NCBI GenBank assembly: GCA_943369665.1
Contig: CALRNX020000004.1
Coordinates: 1 to 64,000, forward strand
From: UKL13-3 sp943369665
Lineage (GTDB): Bacteria; Bacteroidota; Bacteroidia; UKL13-3
Length of the DNA: 64,000 bases
Direction of reading: 5' to 3'
The notes beneath the pieces are model-generated. The model had not been told where the DNA came from, searched no databases, and saw only the letters and a program-made list of their open reading frames with translations. The translations under genes and the position numbers were made by a program. This document shows, in pieces, positions 17,755 through 26,219 of this stretch (the stretch's first letter is position 1; each line of letters opens with the position of its first letter).

Positions 17755-18120
17755 CTATTCGATGTCCCAGCAATCGTATAAAATAGTGATGAGTTTGTTT
17801 TCGTATTTTTCTAAACTTTCATCGGCCATTACAACTTCCATTGCAAAACGGGTAAGGGTATGACGTTCGTCTTCATTGCTCACCGAGAAAAAATGTTCTA
17901 CCACTTCCCTAAAATGACTTTCATATTCTTCGGGAGGCAGTGCCTTCATAAAAGCTTGTTCTTTAATTAAATCAAAATCATCGTTGTAATGATCATTTAA
18001 AAAATCGAGTATAACATTGGCTTCTGCAGAATGTAACGTGCCATCGGCAAGGGAAAGCAAACATAATATATGATATCCGGCCTCAGCGCGGTTCATTTTT
18101 TTGATAAATTGGGTTGGCAT
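17755..18120 (-). CDS. TerB-like (tellurite-resistance family) small protein
   Basis: This 121-residue protein starts at MPTQFIKKMNRAEAG; a start at 18096 is an alternative, and the 18171 start adds an unlikely hydrophobic leader. The all-helical sequence with CLLSLADGTLHSAEANVILDFL (about 20-41) matches the acidic metal-site pattern (xADGxxxxxE) of TerB-fold proteins, and a second acidic stretch (VVMADESLEKYE) lies near the C-terminus. TerB-fold proteins bind divalent metal and are linked to stress at the inner membrane. Assignment rests on this pattern alone and the specific function is unknown. Confidence 0.6.
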   Translation of the reverse strand: MPTQFIKKMNRAEAGYHILCLLSLADGTLHSAEANVILDFLNDHYNDDFDLIKEQAFMKALPPEEYESHFREVVEHFFSVSNEDERHTLTRFAMEVVMADESLEKYENKLITILYDCWDIE

Positions 18121-18196
18121 AAGCAGCACTATTTGAATGGTTAAAAGTAAGCCTATTTTTGAAAGTAGCAAACCGAAAAACGCATCTTTTGCAGTA

Positions 18197-18307
18197 GGGG
18201 TTAGGAGACAGGGGTTAGGGGGTAGAAAATTTCTCAGAGAGTGTTTTCACATGCCCTATCTATGTTTTGACAACCAACTTAAAAACTAACGCCTGTCTCT
18301 TAATCCC
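18197..18307. repeat. Imperfect inverted repeat (TTAGGGATTAGGAGACAG family)
   Basis: The left arm at 18197-18218 (GGGGTTAGGAGACAGGGGTTAG) and right arm at 18286-18307 match at 19 of 22 positions in inverted orientation. Related single arms occur at 28132-28150 and 30084-30104. It occupies the divergent gap before the trans-sulfuration enzyme gene. Confidence 0.6.
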
Positions 18308-18361
18308 TAATCACTATTTTTTTTGCATATTTGCGCCACTATTTCAAGAAATGAACCTTAC

Positions 18362-19519
18362 ATGAAAGACACATCGAACCTAGGTTTTGGAACCAGAGCC
18401 ATACATGCAGGCCAGGAGCCTGATCCAACAACCGGAGCTGTAATGACTCCTATTTACCAAACATCTACCTACGCTCAGGAAAGCCCTGGCAAACATAAAG
18501 GTTACGCCTATGCCCGCGGTAAAAACCCTACACGCAGTGCATTAGAGGGTTGTTTGGCAGCATTGGAAAATGCAAAGTATGGTTTGGCTTTCAGTAGTGG
18601 AATGGGTGCAACAGATGCTGTGATCAAAATGCTCAGACCGGGCGATGAAGTGATTACCGGAAACGATCTGTATGGAGGTACTTATCGTATGTTTACCAAG
18701 GTATTTGCCAATTATGGGATCAAATTTCATTTTATTGACCTGAGCAATCCTGAGAATATCAGTAAATACACCAATGACAATACCAAATTGCTTTGGATCG
18801 AAACACCCACAAATCCAACGATGCAAATTATCGATATCAAAGCATGTGGTGTGATTGCCAAAAAGCACAATTTAATTTATGCGGTAGACAATACTTTTGC
18901 TTCACCTTACCTGCAAAACCCTTTGGATTTGGGAGCGGATATTGTGATGCACAGCGTAACAAAATACCTTGGTGGGCATAGTGATGTGGTAATGGGCGCT
19001 TTGCTTACCAGCAATGATGCCTTGTACGAACAATTGGCGTTTATTCACAACTCTTGTGGTGCTACACCCGGACCAATGGATTCTTTCCTGGTATTGCGCG
19101 GATTAAAAACATTGCACCTGCGCATGAAAGCACATTGTGCAAATGGCAGGGTGATTGCCGAGTTTTTAAAGACACATCCGAAGATCGAAAAAGTATATTG
19201 GCCGGGATTTACAGATCATCCTAACCATGAAATTGCGAAACAACAGATGCGTGATTTTGGAGGAATGATCTCAATCGTATTAAAGGATGCCGATCTGGAA
19301 AAAACATTCAAGTTTGCTTCATCATTTAAGGTGTTTACCCTTGCCGAATCGCTTGGTGGCGTAGAAAGTTTGATCAACCATCCTGCAACCATGACACATG
19401 CCAGCATTCCGAAAGCAGAGCGCGAAGCTGCCGGGGTAGTGGACAATTTGCTTCGCCTGAGTGTGGGTGTTGAAGATATTGAAGATCTAATGAATGATCT
19501 AAAAAGCGTATTGGCTTAA
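18362..19519 (+). CDS. Trans-sulfuration PLP enzyme (cystathionine gamma-synthase/lyase)
   Basis: This 385-residue Cys/Met-metabolism PLP enzyme begins at MKDTSNLGFGTRAIHAGQ; an upstream TTG at 18323 overlaps a likely promoter (CATATTTG) and is rejected. Family signatures are YAYARGKNPTRSALE (about 49-63), FSSGMGATDAV (about 78-88), the PLP-lysine segment MHSVTKYLGGHSDVVMGA (about 195-212) and VESLINHPATMTHASIP (about 338-354). It makes or cleaves cystathionine between cysteine and homocysteine. Gamma-synthase, gamma-lyase and methionine gamma-lyase cannot be separated confidently from sequence reading. A strong terminator follows 21 bp after the stop. No SAM riboswitch is visible upstream. 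Confidence 0.9.
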   Translation: MKDTSNLGFGTRAIHAGQEPDPTTGAVMTPIYQTSTYAQESPGKHKGYAYARGKNPTRSALEGCLAALENAKYGLAFSSGMGATDAVIKMLRPGDEVITGNDLYGGTYRMFTKVFANYGIKFHFIDLSNPENISKYTNDNTKLLWIETPTNPTMQIIDIKACGVIAKKHNLIYAVDNTFASPYLQNPLDLGADIVMHSVTKYLGGHSDVVMGALLTSNDALYEQLAFIHNSCGATPGPMDSFLVLRGLKTLHLRMKAHCANGRVIAEFLKTHPKIEKVYWPGFTDHPNHEIAKQQMRDFGGMISIVLKDADLEKTFKFASSFKVFTLAESLGGVESLINHPATMTHASIPKAEREAAGVVDNLLRLSVGVEDIEDLMNDLKSVLA

Positions 19520-19540
19520 TACACGATTTTATGTCTCATA

Positions 19541-19579
19541 AAAAAAGCCGACTTCATTATACTGAAGTCGGCTTTTTTT
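19541..19579. terminator. Bidirectional terminator, copy A of a duplicated hairpin
   Basis: A perfect 16-bp stem (AAAAAAGCCGACTTCA / TGAAGTCGGCTTTTTT) with a 6-nt loop terminates the plus-strand PLP enzyme gene and, on the minus strand, abuts the stop codon of the plug-like gene. The 26-nt core differs at only two positions from the hairpin at 20085-20120. Confidence 0.9.
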
Positions 19580-20006
19580 ATTTCATCATATTGATATTAA
19601 TTTCATTTGGCATGCTCAATGTTCGGATCCTCATTCCATCCACAAAATAGGCAGTACCATCTTGCCGTGCACCCCTGATATTTGGTATCTCCCCTGCTCT
19701 GGAATCAACACCCGCAACTAACCCCGCAATTGCATTTATGTTTCTCTGGGGTAAGCTTATCAATTGTTTTCGTTCGATTACGGTTGTTCCATGCATCGTA
19801 ATAATAGGCTTATCAATAGCATCTGTAATCATGTAACCATAAGCTATGTGACTAACACGAATACCGTCAATACAATAAGGACTTGTGCATGTTCGATTAG
19901 ATGGTCTCACACGTAAAGTATCAGATTTAGCCGATTCAGTAGTTGTTTGCGCATTTGTTAATGTGACTGACAAAAAAAATGCAATAAGTATCAATACGTT
20001 TTTCAT
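19578..20006 (-). CDS. Secreted stand-alone TonB-receptor plug-like protein
   Basis: This 142-residue protein has a signal peptide (MKNVLILIAFFLSVTLTNAQ). The remainder, from about residue 75, resembles the plug domain of TonB-dependent receptors: TTVIERKQLISLPQRNINAIAGLVAGV followed by IRGARQDGTAYFVDGMRI, which corresponds to the VRG...(Y/F)x(I/V)DG plug core. No barrel follows; the ORF ends in NMMK directly at a terminator. It may be a remnant of a receptor gene or a bona fide single-domain periplasmic protein. CTSPYC (about 40-45) could form a disulfide. It is flanked by two almost identical terminators 520 bp apart. Confidence 0.75.
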   Translation of the reverse strand: MKNVLILIAFFLSVTLTNAQTTTESAKSDTLRVRPSNRTCTSPYCIDGIRVSHIAYGYMITDAIDKPIITMHGTTVIERKQLISLPQRNINAIAGLVAGVDSRAGEIPNIRGARQDGTAYFVDGMRIRTLSMPNEININMMK

Positions 20007-20084
20007 AAATACCGGTTTGTGGTAGAGTCATATTATTTCCACTTAACGTTGCATCCTTATTATAAAAGTCATTTCGTGTAACAA

Positions 20085-20120
20085 AAAATGCCGACCTCAT
20101 TTTACTGAAGTCGGCATTTT
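20085..20120 (-). terminator. Terminator after sucD, copy B of a duplicated hairpin
   Basis: The stem AAAATGCCGACCTCA / TGAAGTCGGCATTTT has one wobble pair, a 6-nt loop and, on the minus strand, a T-run. It starts 21 bp after the sucD stop and its core is nearly identical to that of 19541-19579. Confidence 0.85.
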
Positions 20121-20141
20121 CATTTATAAAGTGTTATTGAA

Positions 20142-21026
20142 TTACTTTGCTTTTGCAGAAAGTACTTCCAACATTTTAGAGCCAATTTCGGCAGGTGATT
20201 CAACCACATGCACACCACAAGCGCTCATGATGGCCATCTTAGCTGCAGCCGTATCATCGTGTCCACCCACGATCGCTCCAGCGTGACCCATTCTGCGGCC
20301 CGGAGGCGCTGTTTGGCCAGCAATGAAACCAACCACAGGTTTTTTGTTTCCAGTTTCTTTGATCCAACGGGCAGCATCCGCTTCGTAGCTTCCACCAATT
20401 TCACCGATCATTACAATTGCATCGGTTTCAGGATCGTTCATCAACATTTCGACTGCATATTTAGTAGGTGTTCCAATAATTGGGTCACCACCGATACCAA
20501 TAGCTGTGCTGATTCCCATTCCAGCTTTTACAATCTGATCAGCTGCTTCGTAGGTTAATGTTCCCGATTTTGAAACAATACCGATACGACCTTGTTTAAA
20601 CACAAAGCCCGGCATAATACCCACCTTAGCCTGGCCCGGAGTAATCACACCCGGACAGTTAGGACCGATAAGCGTCAAGTCTTTTCCTTTAATATATTCT
20701 TTGGCATCGATCATATCTTTTACCGGAATTCCTTCGGTAATACATACAATTACTTTAATGCCTGCATCGGCTGCTTCCATAATGGCATCAGCTGCAAAGG
20801 GAGGTGGAACAAAAATAATCGAAGTGTTCGCTCCTGCTTTGGCTACTGCTTCAGCTACCGTATTAAATACGGGTCTATCTAAGTGCGTTTGTCCGCCTTT
20901 ACCAGGTGTTACACCACCAACAAGGTTGGTTCCGTACTCAATCATTTGTTGTGCGTGGAAAGTACCTTCACTACCGGTAAATCCTTGTACAATTACTTTA
21001 GAATTTTTGTCTACTAATACTGCCAT
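20142..21026 (-). CDS. sucD: Succinyl-CoA ligase, alpha subunit
   Basis: This 294-residue protein is the alpha subunit of the TCA-cycle enzyme that converts succinyl-CoA to succinate with NTP formation. The CoA-binding N-domain shows VQGFTGSEGTFHAQQM (about 14-29) and VGGVTPGKGGQ. The ligase domain shows GPNCPGVITPGQAKVGIMPG (about 123-142), SGTLTYEAADQI and IGIGGDPIIGT (about 178-188). The phospho-histidine segment GRRMGHAGAIVGG is near residue 245. The length is standard. The beta subunit gene is not adjacent. Transcription is isolated, with a 174-bp upstream gap and its own terminator. Confidence 0.96.
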   Translation of the reverse strand: MAVLVDKNSKVIVQGFTGSEGTFHAQQMIEYGTNLVGGVTPGKGGQTHLDRPVFNTVAEAVAKAGANTSIIFVPPPFAADAIMEAADAGIKVIVCITEGIPVKDMIDAKEYIKGKDLTLIGPNCPGVITPGQAKVGIMPGFVFKQGRIGIVSKSGTLTYEAADQIVKAGMGISTAIGIGGDPIIGTPTKYAVEMLMNDPETDAIVMIGEIGGSYEADAARWIKETGNKKPVVGFIAGQTAPPGRRMGHAGAIVGGHDDTAAAKMAIMSACGVHVVESPAEIGSKMLEVLSAKAK

Positions 21027-21200
21027 TGAATGTTACTATTTGTGCTTTTGAGCGGGGCAAATATGCGTTTTTTTAAGCAAAATACCATTGGGTTTTATCA
21101 TGTTGAAAATCAGCGAAGAATGGTTTTGTTAAAATTGGCTTTATGGTTTTAAGGCTCTTGGGCTTTGCGTTATTTCCACTCAACCAAATCTAACCATTCT

Positions 21201-22490
21201 TTAAGAATACTTTGTCTTGCGCATCAAGAAAAATACAATGTATACCAGCGACACAAAGATGATCAGCACCAAACCGATGATGAAAATATATTGGGTAACG
21301 GCATGCTCTTTTTCCTGGGTGCGGATCATGCCAATTTCTTCCTCCTTACTGGAAATGATTTGCTGTTTTTCAAATTTCTCTTTAAGGTATTGTTCCTCCA
21401 GGTTAGCCACATGCTCGGTTGTTTCCGCATTAAAAATAGAATCGCTGTATTGCTTGTACAAAAGATGGTACTCGAGTGCTTTTTTGAAATTACTGTGCTG
21501 TTGCTCTATCCGGTAAAGTAACTCATAGGCATTCATGATATCCGTTTTCATGCTAAAGTTCAACCCTATATCGAGTGTTTCTAATGCATACTTTTTTGCC
21601 GCATGGTACATTTTAAGTTCAATATAACAATCGGCAATACTCTGCAATGAAATGGCAATGGCGGGTATATCACCCAATGATTCATCAATAGACAACGAGC
21701 GTAAAAAATAATTGAGTGCTTGTTTGTGGTCACCATCATTACTGTAGGTCAAGCCAATATTATGCAGCGCAGCCGAAACATCTTTTTTGTCCCCGATCTT
21801 CTCATTAATACTGGCACACCTGGCATAACTTGATACCGCTTTTTCGGTATTGTTCCTAGCCTGGTAAATACTACCAATATTATTCAAACAATCGGCCATA
21901 CCATTTTCATCTTTTAACCTTTCGAGGATGGCATAACATCTTTCGAAATGGGTTAAGGCTTTTGCATGCATTTTCTGCTCCATTAATACCACGCCAATAT
22001 TGTTGAGCGACCGCGCAGTGCCTTGAAGATCTCCCATCGATTCGGAAATTTTAAGTGATTGGTAGTAATAATATTGAGCCAGGGCATAATTGCCCATATT
22101 ATAATGGATGCCCGCAATATTATTGTACACCGAAGAATAACCTGATTGATAGTTGCATGGCAAAAACTTCACCAATGCCCATCTTAATGATTTAAGTGCC
22201 AGATCGTATTTACCTGCATTCCTATATACAAATGCCTTGTTGATGTATCCGTTTCCCGAGCCTTTGCAAAACTTTGCTTTTTCACCAAGCCGAATGGCCA
22301 GATCAGCAAAGCTATCGGTAACGGCAAAATCTGAGTTCCGGTATTCCCAGGCCAATTGATTATAGAGGTTTACCTTAACTGTATCGTTTCGTTCGTTGAC
22401 CAGTTGATTCATCAAACTGTCTGTCACAACTTTGTTTTGAGCAAAAGCAGCGAAAGAATAGCCGAGTAAAAGGGTAAAAAGGTATTTCAT
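21201..22490 (-). CDS. TPR-repeat protein with C-terminal membrane anchor
   Basis: This 429-residue protein has a signal peptide (MKYLFTLLLGYSFAAFAQ), about seven tetratricopeptide repeats (roughly 60-330; for example YYQSLKISESMGDLQGTARSLNNIGVV and CASINEKIGDKKDVSAALHNIG), a coiled coil (about 360-395) and one membrane helix (YIFIIGLVLIIFVSLVYIVFFLM). The protein stops a few residues later. The layout copies the sensor half of Bacteroidota TPR histidine kinases such as the one at 55874-57940, but no kinase domain follows. It may be a kinase-less sensor or adaptor. It is last in a five-gene operon, 18 bp after the ABC exporter. Confidence 0.85.
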   Translation of the reverse strand: MKYLFTLLLGYSFAAFAQNKVVTDSLMNQLVNERNDTVKVNLYNQLAWEYRNSDFAVTDSFADLAIRLGEKAKFCKGSGNGYINKAFVYRNAGKYDLALKSLRWALVKFLPCNYQSGYSSVYNNIAGIHYNMGNYALAQYYYYQSLKISESMGDLQGTARSLNNIGVVLMEQKMHAKALTHFERCYAILERLKDENGMADCLNNIGSIYQARNNTEKAVSSYARCASINEKIGDKKDVSAALHNIGLTYSNDGDHKQALNYFLRSLSIDESLGDIPAIAISLQSIADCYIELKMYHAAKKYALETLDIGLNFSMKTDIMNAYELLYRIEQQHSNFKKALEYHLLYKQYSDSIFNAETTEHVANLEEQYLKEKFEKQQIISSKEEEIGMIRTQEKEHAVTQYIFIIGLVLIIFVSLVYIVFFLMRKTKYS

Positions 22491-22508
22491 AGCGAAAGCA
22501 ATATATAC

Positions 22509-24284
22509 TTATAGGACTACTTCAGCAAATTGCAACCGGTAAAGGTTTTTGTAGAACCCGCTTAATTTCAACAACTCCTGATGCGAGCCTCTTTCCACGA
22601 TCGCTCCTTTATCCAATACAATAATTTCATGGGCATATTGAATTGTAGATAACCGATGGGCAATTACAATTGACGTGCGGTCCTGCATCATAATTTTAAT
22701 GGCCCGCTGAATGGCTTGCTCCGTTTCATTATCAACCGATGAAGTGGCTTCATCTAGGATCAATATTTTGGGCTTGGTGACCATTGCCCTCACAAATGAA
22801 ATCAGTTGCCGCTGGCCTACCGATAAGGTTGCTCCTCGTTCATGTACTTCCTGTTCATATCCATTGGGGAGTTTTTGAATGAATTCGTGTGCGCCCAATA
22901 ATCTTGCAGTTTCAATAATATACTCGTTGCTGATGTTTTTATCGAACATCCTGATGTTTTCAAAAACGGTTCCTTTAAACAAAAATACATCCTGGAGCAC
23001 CACTGCGATATGTTTGCGAAGCGATGTAACATCTACTGTTCTCAAATCAATTCCATCGAGTGAAATAATGCCCTTTTCAATTTCATAAAACTGGCTGAGC
23101 AAATTGATAATGGATGATTTACCCGCTCCGGTTGCACCAACCAATGCTACTGTTTTCCCATGGGGAACAGTAATATTGATGTTACGTAAAACATACTCGC
23201 CATCTTTATAACCAAACCATACATCTTTAAACTCAATATCGCCTCGAACATTCGATAATGGAAGCGTTCCACTTACTTCAATCTGTGTTTCATCATCTAT
23301 CAATTTAAAGATGCGTTCGGCTGCTACCATTCCCATTTGTAATGTATTAAACCGATCGGCTAATTGGCGGATGGGACGGAAAAATAAATTGATATACATG
23401 ATAAATGCAATGAGCGTTCCAACGGTTGCTGTTTCGCCAATCACTTCTTTTGCTCCATACCAAACAATCAACGCGGTAGACACAGCAGCCACAATTTCAA
23501 CTACAGGAAAAAACACGGAATAGTAAAATACCGAACGAATATTTGCATCCCTGTGTGAGCGATTAATTTCCTGAAACCGATGCAGTTCTTTTGACTCACG
23601 GTTAAACAGCTGAACAATTTGCATCCCTTGAATATGTTCTTGCACAAATGTATTCAGACGTGCTACCTCATTTCTAACTTCTTCAAATGATTTGCGAACA
23701 GCCTCTTTAAACAAGTATCCGGCATAAAACAGAATTGGCAATACGGATAAACTAATAAGTGATAAGCGCCAATCGGAATAAAACATTAGAATGAGAATGA
23801 ATACAATTTGCAATAAATCCCCGGTGATATTGATAAGCCCTTCGCTAAACACATCCGCAATTGTTTCGATATCGGAAATTGTTCGGGTAACCAGGGTGCC
23901 AACAGGTGTGCGGTCATAAAATCGCAACCGTAACCCCGTGAGGTATTGATATACCTGGTTGCGCAAATCACGTATAACACTTTGCCCCAAAAAATTGGTT
24001 AATACAGTGCTCCACATCTGAAACAATGACTGTGCGAGCAATAACCCAAATATCAATAAACTCATATTGATCAGCCCGGGCATGTCGCCATTGACTACAT
24101 TATTGTCTAGTACATACTGGATCAAATACGGACGAATAGGTCCTAAAAAAGACATCAGCACGGTAAGTCCGATTGCAATAAATAACTTGCCTTTATAAGG
24201 TATGGCCAACCGATATACTCTTTTCAGCAAACTAAAATTGAATGCTGAACCAGTTTTGAATTTTTGCTGTTGGGTAGGTGCCAT
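22509..24284 (-). CDS. MsbA-like ABC exporter (fused membrane and ATPase domains)
   Basis: This 591-residue half-transporter has a six-helix exporter membrane domain (about 20-330) and a C-terminal ATPase domain with Walker A GATGAGKSS (about 380-388), Q-loop VVLQDVFLF, signature LSVGQRQLI (about 484-492), Walker B ILILDEATSS and H-loop IAHRLST. It probably acts as a homodimer exporting lipid A precursors, lipids or a drug-like substrate across the inner membrane. The substrate cannot be told from sequence. It lies 6 bp after truA in the thiolase-led operon. Confidence 0.92.
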   Translation of the reverse strand: MAPTQQQKFKTGSAFNFSLLKRVYRLAIPYKGKLFIAIGLTVLMSFLGPIRPYLIQYVLDNNVVNGDMPGLINMSLLIFGLLLAQSLFQMWSTVLTNFLGQSVIRDLRNQVYQYLTGLRLRFYDRTPVGTLVTRTISDIETIADVFSEGLINITGDLLQIVFILILMFYSDWRLSLISLSVLPILFYAGYLFKEAVRKSFEEVRNEVARLNTFVQEHIQGMQIVQLFNRESKELHRFQEINRSHRDANIRSVFYYSVFFPVVEIVAAVSTALIVWYGAKEVIGETATVGTLIAFIMYINLFFRPIRQLADRFNTLQMGMVAAERIFKLIDDETQIEVSGTLPLSNVRGDIEFKDVWFGYKDGEYVLRNINITVPHGKTVALVGATGAGKSSIINLLSQFYEIEKGIISLDGIDLRTVDVTSLRKHIAVVLQDVFLFKGTVFENIRMFDKNISNEYIIETARLLGAHEFIQKLPNGYEQEVHERGATLSVGQRQLISFVRAMVTKPKILILDEATSSVDNETEQAIQRAIKIMMQDRTSIVIAHRLSTIQYAHEIIVLDKGAIVERGSHQELLKLSGFYKNLYRLQFAEVVL

Positions 24285-24290
24285 TAATAA

Positions 24291-25034
24291 TTATGTTAAC
24301 TGCAAATTAGGATACTCAATTTTTGTTAAAAATAATCCGTGGGCAGGAACGGATTGCCCTGCTTCGCACCTGTTCTTACTATCCAGGATATCCTGAACAT
24401 CTTGCAGGGTTAACCTGCCTTTTCCTACTTCTATCAATGTGCCGACTATGGCCCTTACCATATTGCGCAAAAAGCGATTGGCCTGAATGGTAAATACGAG
24501 TTTATCATCCGCAAATTCCCATCGTGCATACATTATATCACATATAAAATTATTTACCTGGGTGTGTACTTTGCTAAAACTTTCGAAGTCTTTTTTTCCG
24601 ATAAGCATTGCGGATGCTTCATTCATTTTATCAATATCCAATTTGCCATATTGATACCAGGCTTGTTCTATTAAAAAAGGATTTTGCTGTTGGGTGATCC
24701 AGTACTCATAGGTCCGGCTTGTAGCATCAAACCGCGCATTGAACGTTCCTTCAACTTCCTGAACCGCATATACAACAATGTCGTTGGGCAAAATATGATT
24801 GAGTTTATAAACGATGTGATTGCAATCGACCGATTTGGTTGTATCGAAATGCGCATAAAAGTCTTTTGCATGCACCCCCTTATCGGTTCGCCCACAACCT
24901 AATGTCTCAATATTTTCACCCATTAAAAGAGATAGCTTTTCGTCCAAAACACTCTGAACCGTGCGTGCATTGTGCTGTTTTTGCCACCCATGATAATGGG
25001 TTCCTTTGTATGCAAGCCTAATGATGTAACGCAT
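24291..25034 (-). CDS. truA: tRNA pseudouridine(38-40) synthase
   Basis: This 247-residue enzyme isomerises uridines 38-40 in tRNA anticodon stems. The catalytic aspartate lies in GCGRTDKGVHA (about 47-57). Further TruA landmarks are LAYKGTHYHGWQ (about 7-18), FNARFDATSRTYEYWI (about 103-118) and ANRFLRNMVRAIVGTLIEVGKG (about 184-205). The length is normal for TruA. It lies 3 bp downstream of the membrane protein gene and 6 bp upstream of the ABC exporter, so it is co-transcribed. Confidence 0.96.
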   Translation of the reverse strand: MRYIIRLAYKGTHYHGWQKQHNARTVQSVLDEKLSLLMGENIETLGCGRTDKGVHAKDFYAHFDTTKSVDCNHIVYKLNHILPNDIVVYAVQEVEGTFNARFDATSRTYEYWITQQQNPFLIEQAWYQYGKLDIDKMNEASAMLIGKKDFESFSKVHTQVNNFICDIMYARWEFADDKLVFTIQANRFLRNMVRAIVGTLIEVGKGRLTLQDVQDILDSKNRCEAGQSVPAHGLFLTKIEYPNLQLT

Positions 25035-25037
25035 TGC

Positions 25038-26204
25038 TTAGGCGATAAAGTTAAGGATGATATTTAAGAGTTCCCTGATTGTCATAAATGAGAGGAGCGT
25101 GGGTAAAAAAGCAAGTGCAATTGGTATGGCCAAACCAATCACATCGCGCACCGAAAAAGGCACGGGCTTTATGGCAATCATTACATCGTATGTTGCGTTA
25201 AAGTCCGACATTACGGAGGCATCTACTTTTTCAATGGAATCATCTACCTGTTGTTTTTCTACAAACTGTTTTTGGTAAGCTGCACTCAATTCAGCAGATC
25301 TGCGACTCAACCATAATTCTGCATCATTTTTCGCTTTTTGCAAAATCTTGCTAAAACTCAGATAAGGAGCCAACAAAAAAACAAAGCTCGCTACAATTGT
25401 GATCCCAATTTCCATTTTAATGGATTCGAGGTTTTCGTTGAAATACACTATTTTATTGATAAGGTTACCTGAAGACATAATGGCCAGGGCCACAAAAAAA
25501 TTATTAAAGGCGCGCAATGGCAGTACCAGCATATTTAGTCCACAAACCCTATCCGCATGGTGCAATGCCAGTTTTAATCTGCATTTGGAAATTTTAAGGA
25601 GGATCCATACCCAGCAGCAGTACATCCATATCCAACGAAGAATGATAAAACGATACAAATTGATGCTGATAAACAATTGCCATTTAGCGGCATTTGTCAG
25701 CTCAATCTCACCATCCACTACTTGTCCAACCCAATTGTCTTTTTCCAGGATAAAGAGTTTTGAAAAATTATAGTGGCCAACCAACAGGGAATAGATAATA
25801 AGGGCCAGGATAAGAATGATTTCATCATATCCTTTTTCATTGAATCTTTCCAACTTAGCTATTGCCGGGGCAAATACATGTTTAAACTCGTTTTCATCAA
25901 GCAAGGTATCGGCCACATAATTGTTGGTTTGCATAAGTTTTTCATTCACCAGTTTGCGACCCATGATGAGCAATGGAATAGCAATTAATGCCCTGAACTG
26001 GGAGAAATAATCGAGTAAAAAAGGGATCTCTATCTCACCTTTAATTAATGAACCTTCGTAAGCAGAAATAATAACAATCGGAACATAAGTGAACAACAAA
26101 ACCCAGATAATAATTTTTACCGGGTTGCTTTGATGATCTGTTTTGAAGCGTTTTCCAAAAAAACGTTCAATACGACCACTTTTTGCCAAATTCATTGTTA
26201 CCAT
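25038..26204 (-). CDS. Uncharacterised multi-pass membrane protein
   Basis: This 388-residue protein has about seven hydrophobic segments (near 31-48, 70-84, 130-146, 175-205, 226-246, 270-288 and 358-376) and soluble, charged loops, notably a lysine/glutamate-rich loop at 285-335 (AKNDAELWLSRRSAELSAAYQKQ) that may be helical and cytoplasmic. No catalytic motif is recognised. It sits between the thiolase (15 bp upstream) and truA (3 bp downstream). An alternative start is nine bases downstream at 26195. Function unknown. Confidence 0.8.
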   Translation of the reverse strand: MVTMNLAKSGRIERFFGKRFKTDHQSNPVKIIIWVLLFTYVPIVIISAYEGSLIKGEIEIPFLLDYFSQFRALIAIPLLIMGRKLVNEKLMQTNNYVADTLLDENEFKHVFAPAIAKLERFNEKGYDEIILILALIIYSLLVGHYNFSKLFILEKDNWVGQVVDGEIELTNAAKWQLFISINLYRFIILRWIWMYCCWVWILLKISKCRLKLALHHADRVCGLNMLVLPLRAFNNFFVALAIMSSGNLINKIVYFNENLESIKMEIGITIVASFVFLLAPYLSFSKILQKAKNDAELWLSRRSAELSAAYQKQFVEKQQVDDSIEKVDASVMSDFNATYDVMIAIKPVPFSVRDVIGLAIPIALAFLPTLLSFMTIRELLNIILNFIA

Positions 26205-26219
26205 TCGGCTGTAAGTTAA

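Noticed and set aside
18172..18361. SAM riboswitch upstream of the trans-sulfuration gene
   Set aside because: The only structure in the gap is the imperfect inverted repeat; no SAM aptamer core sequence was found.
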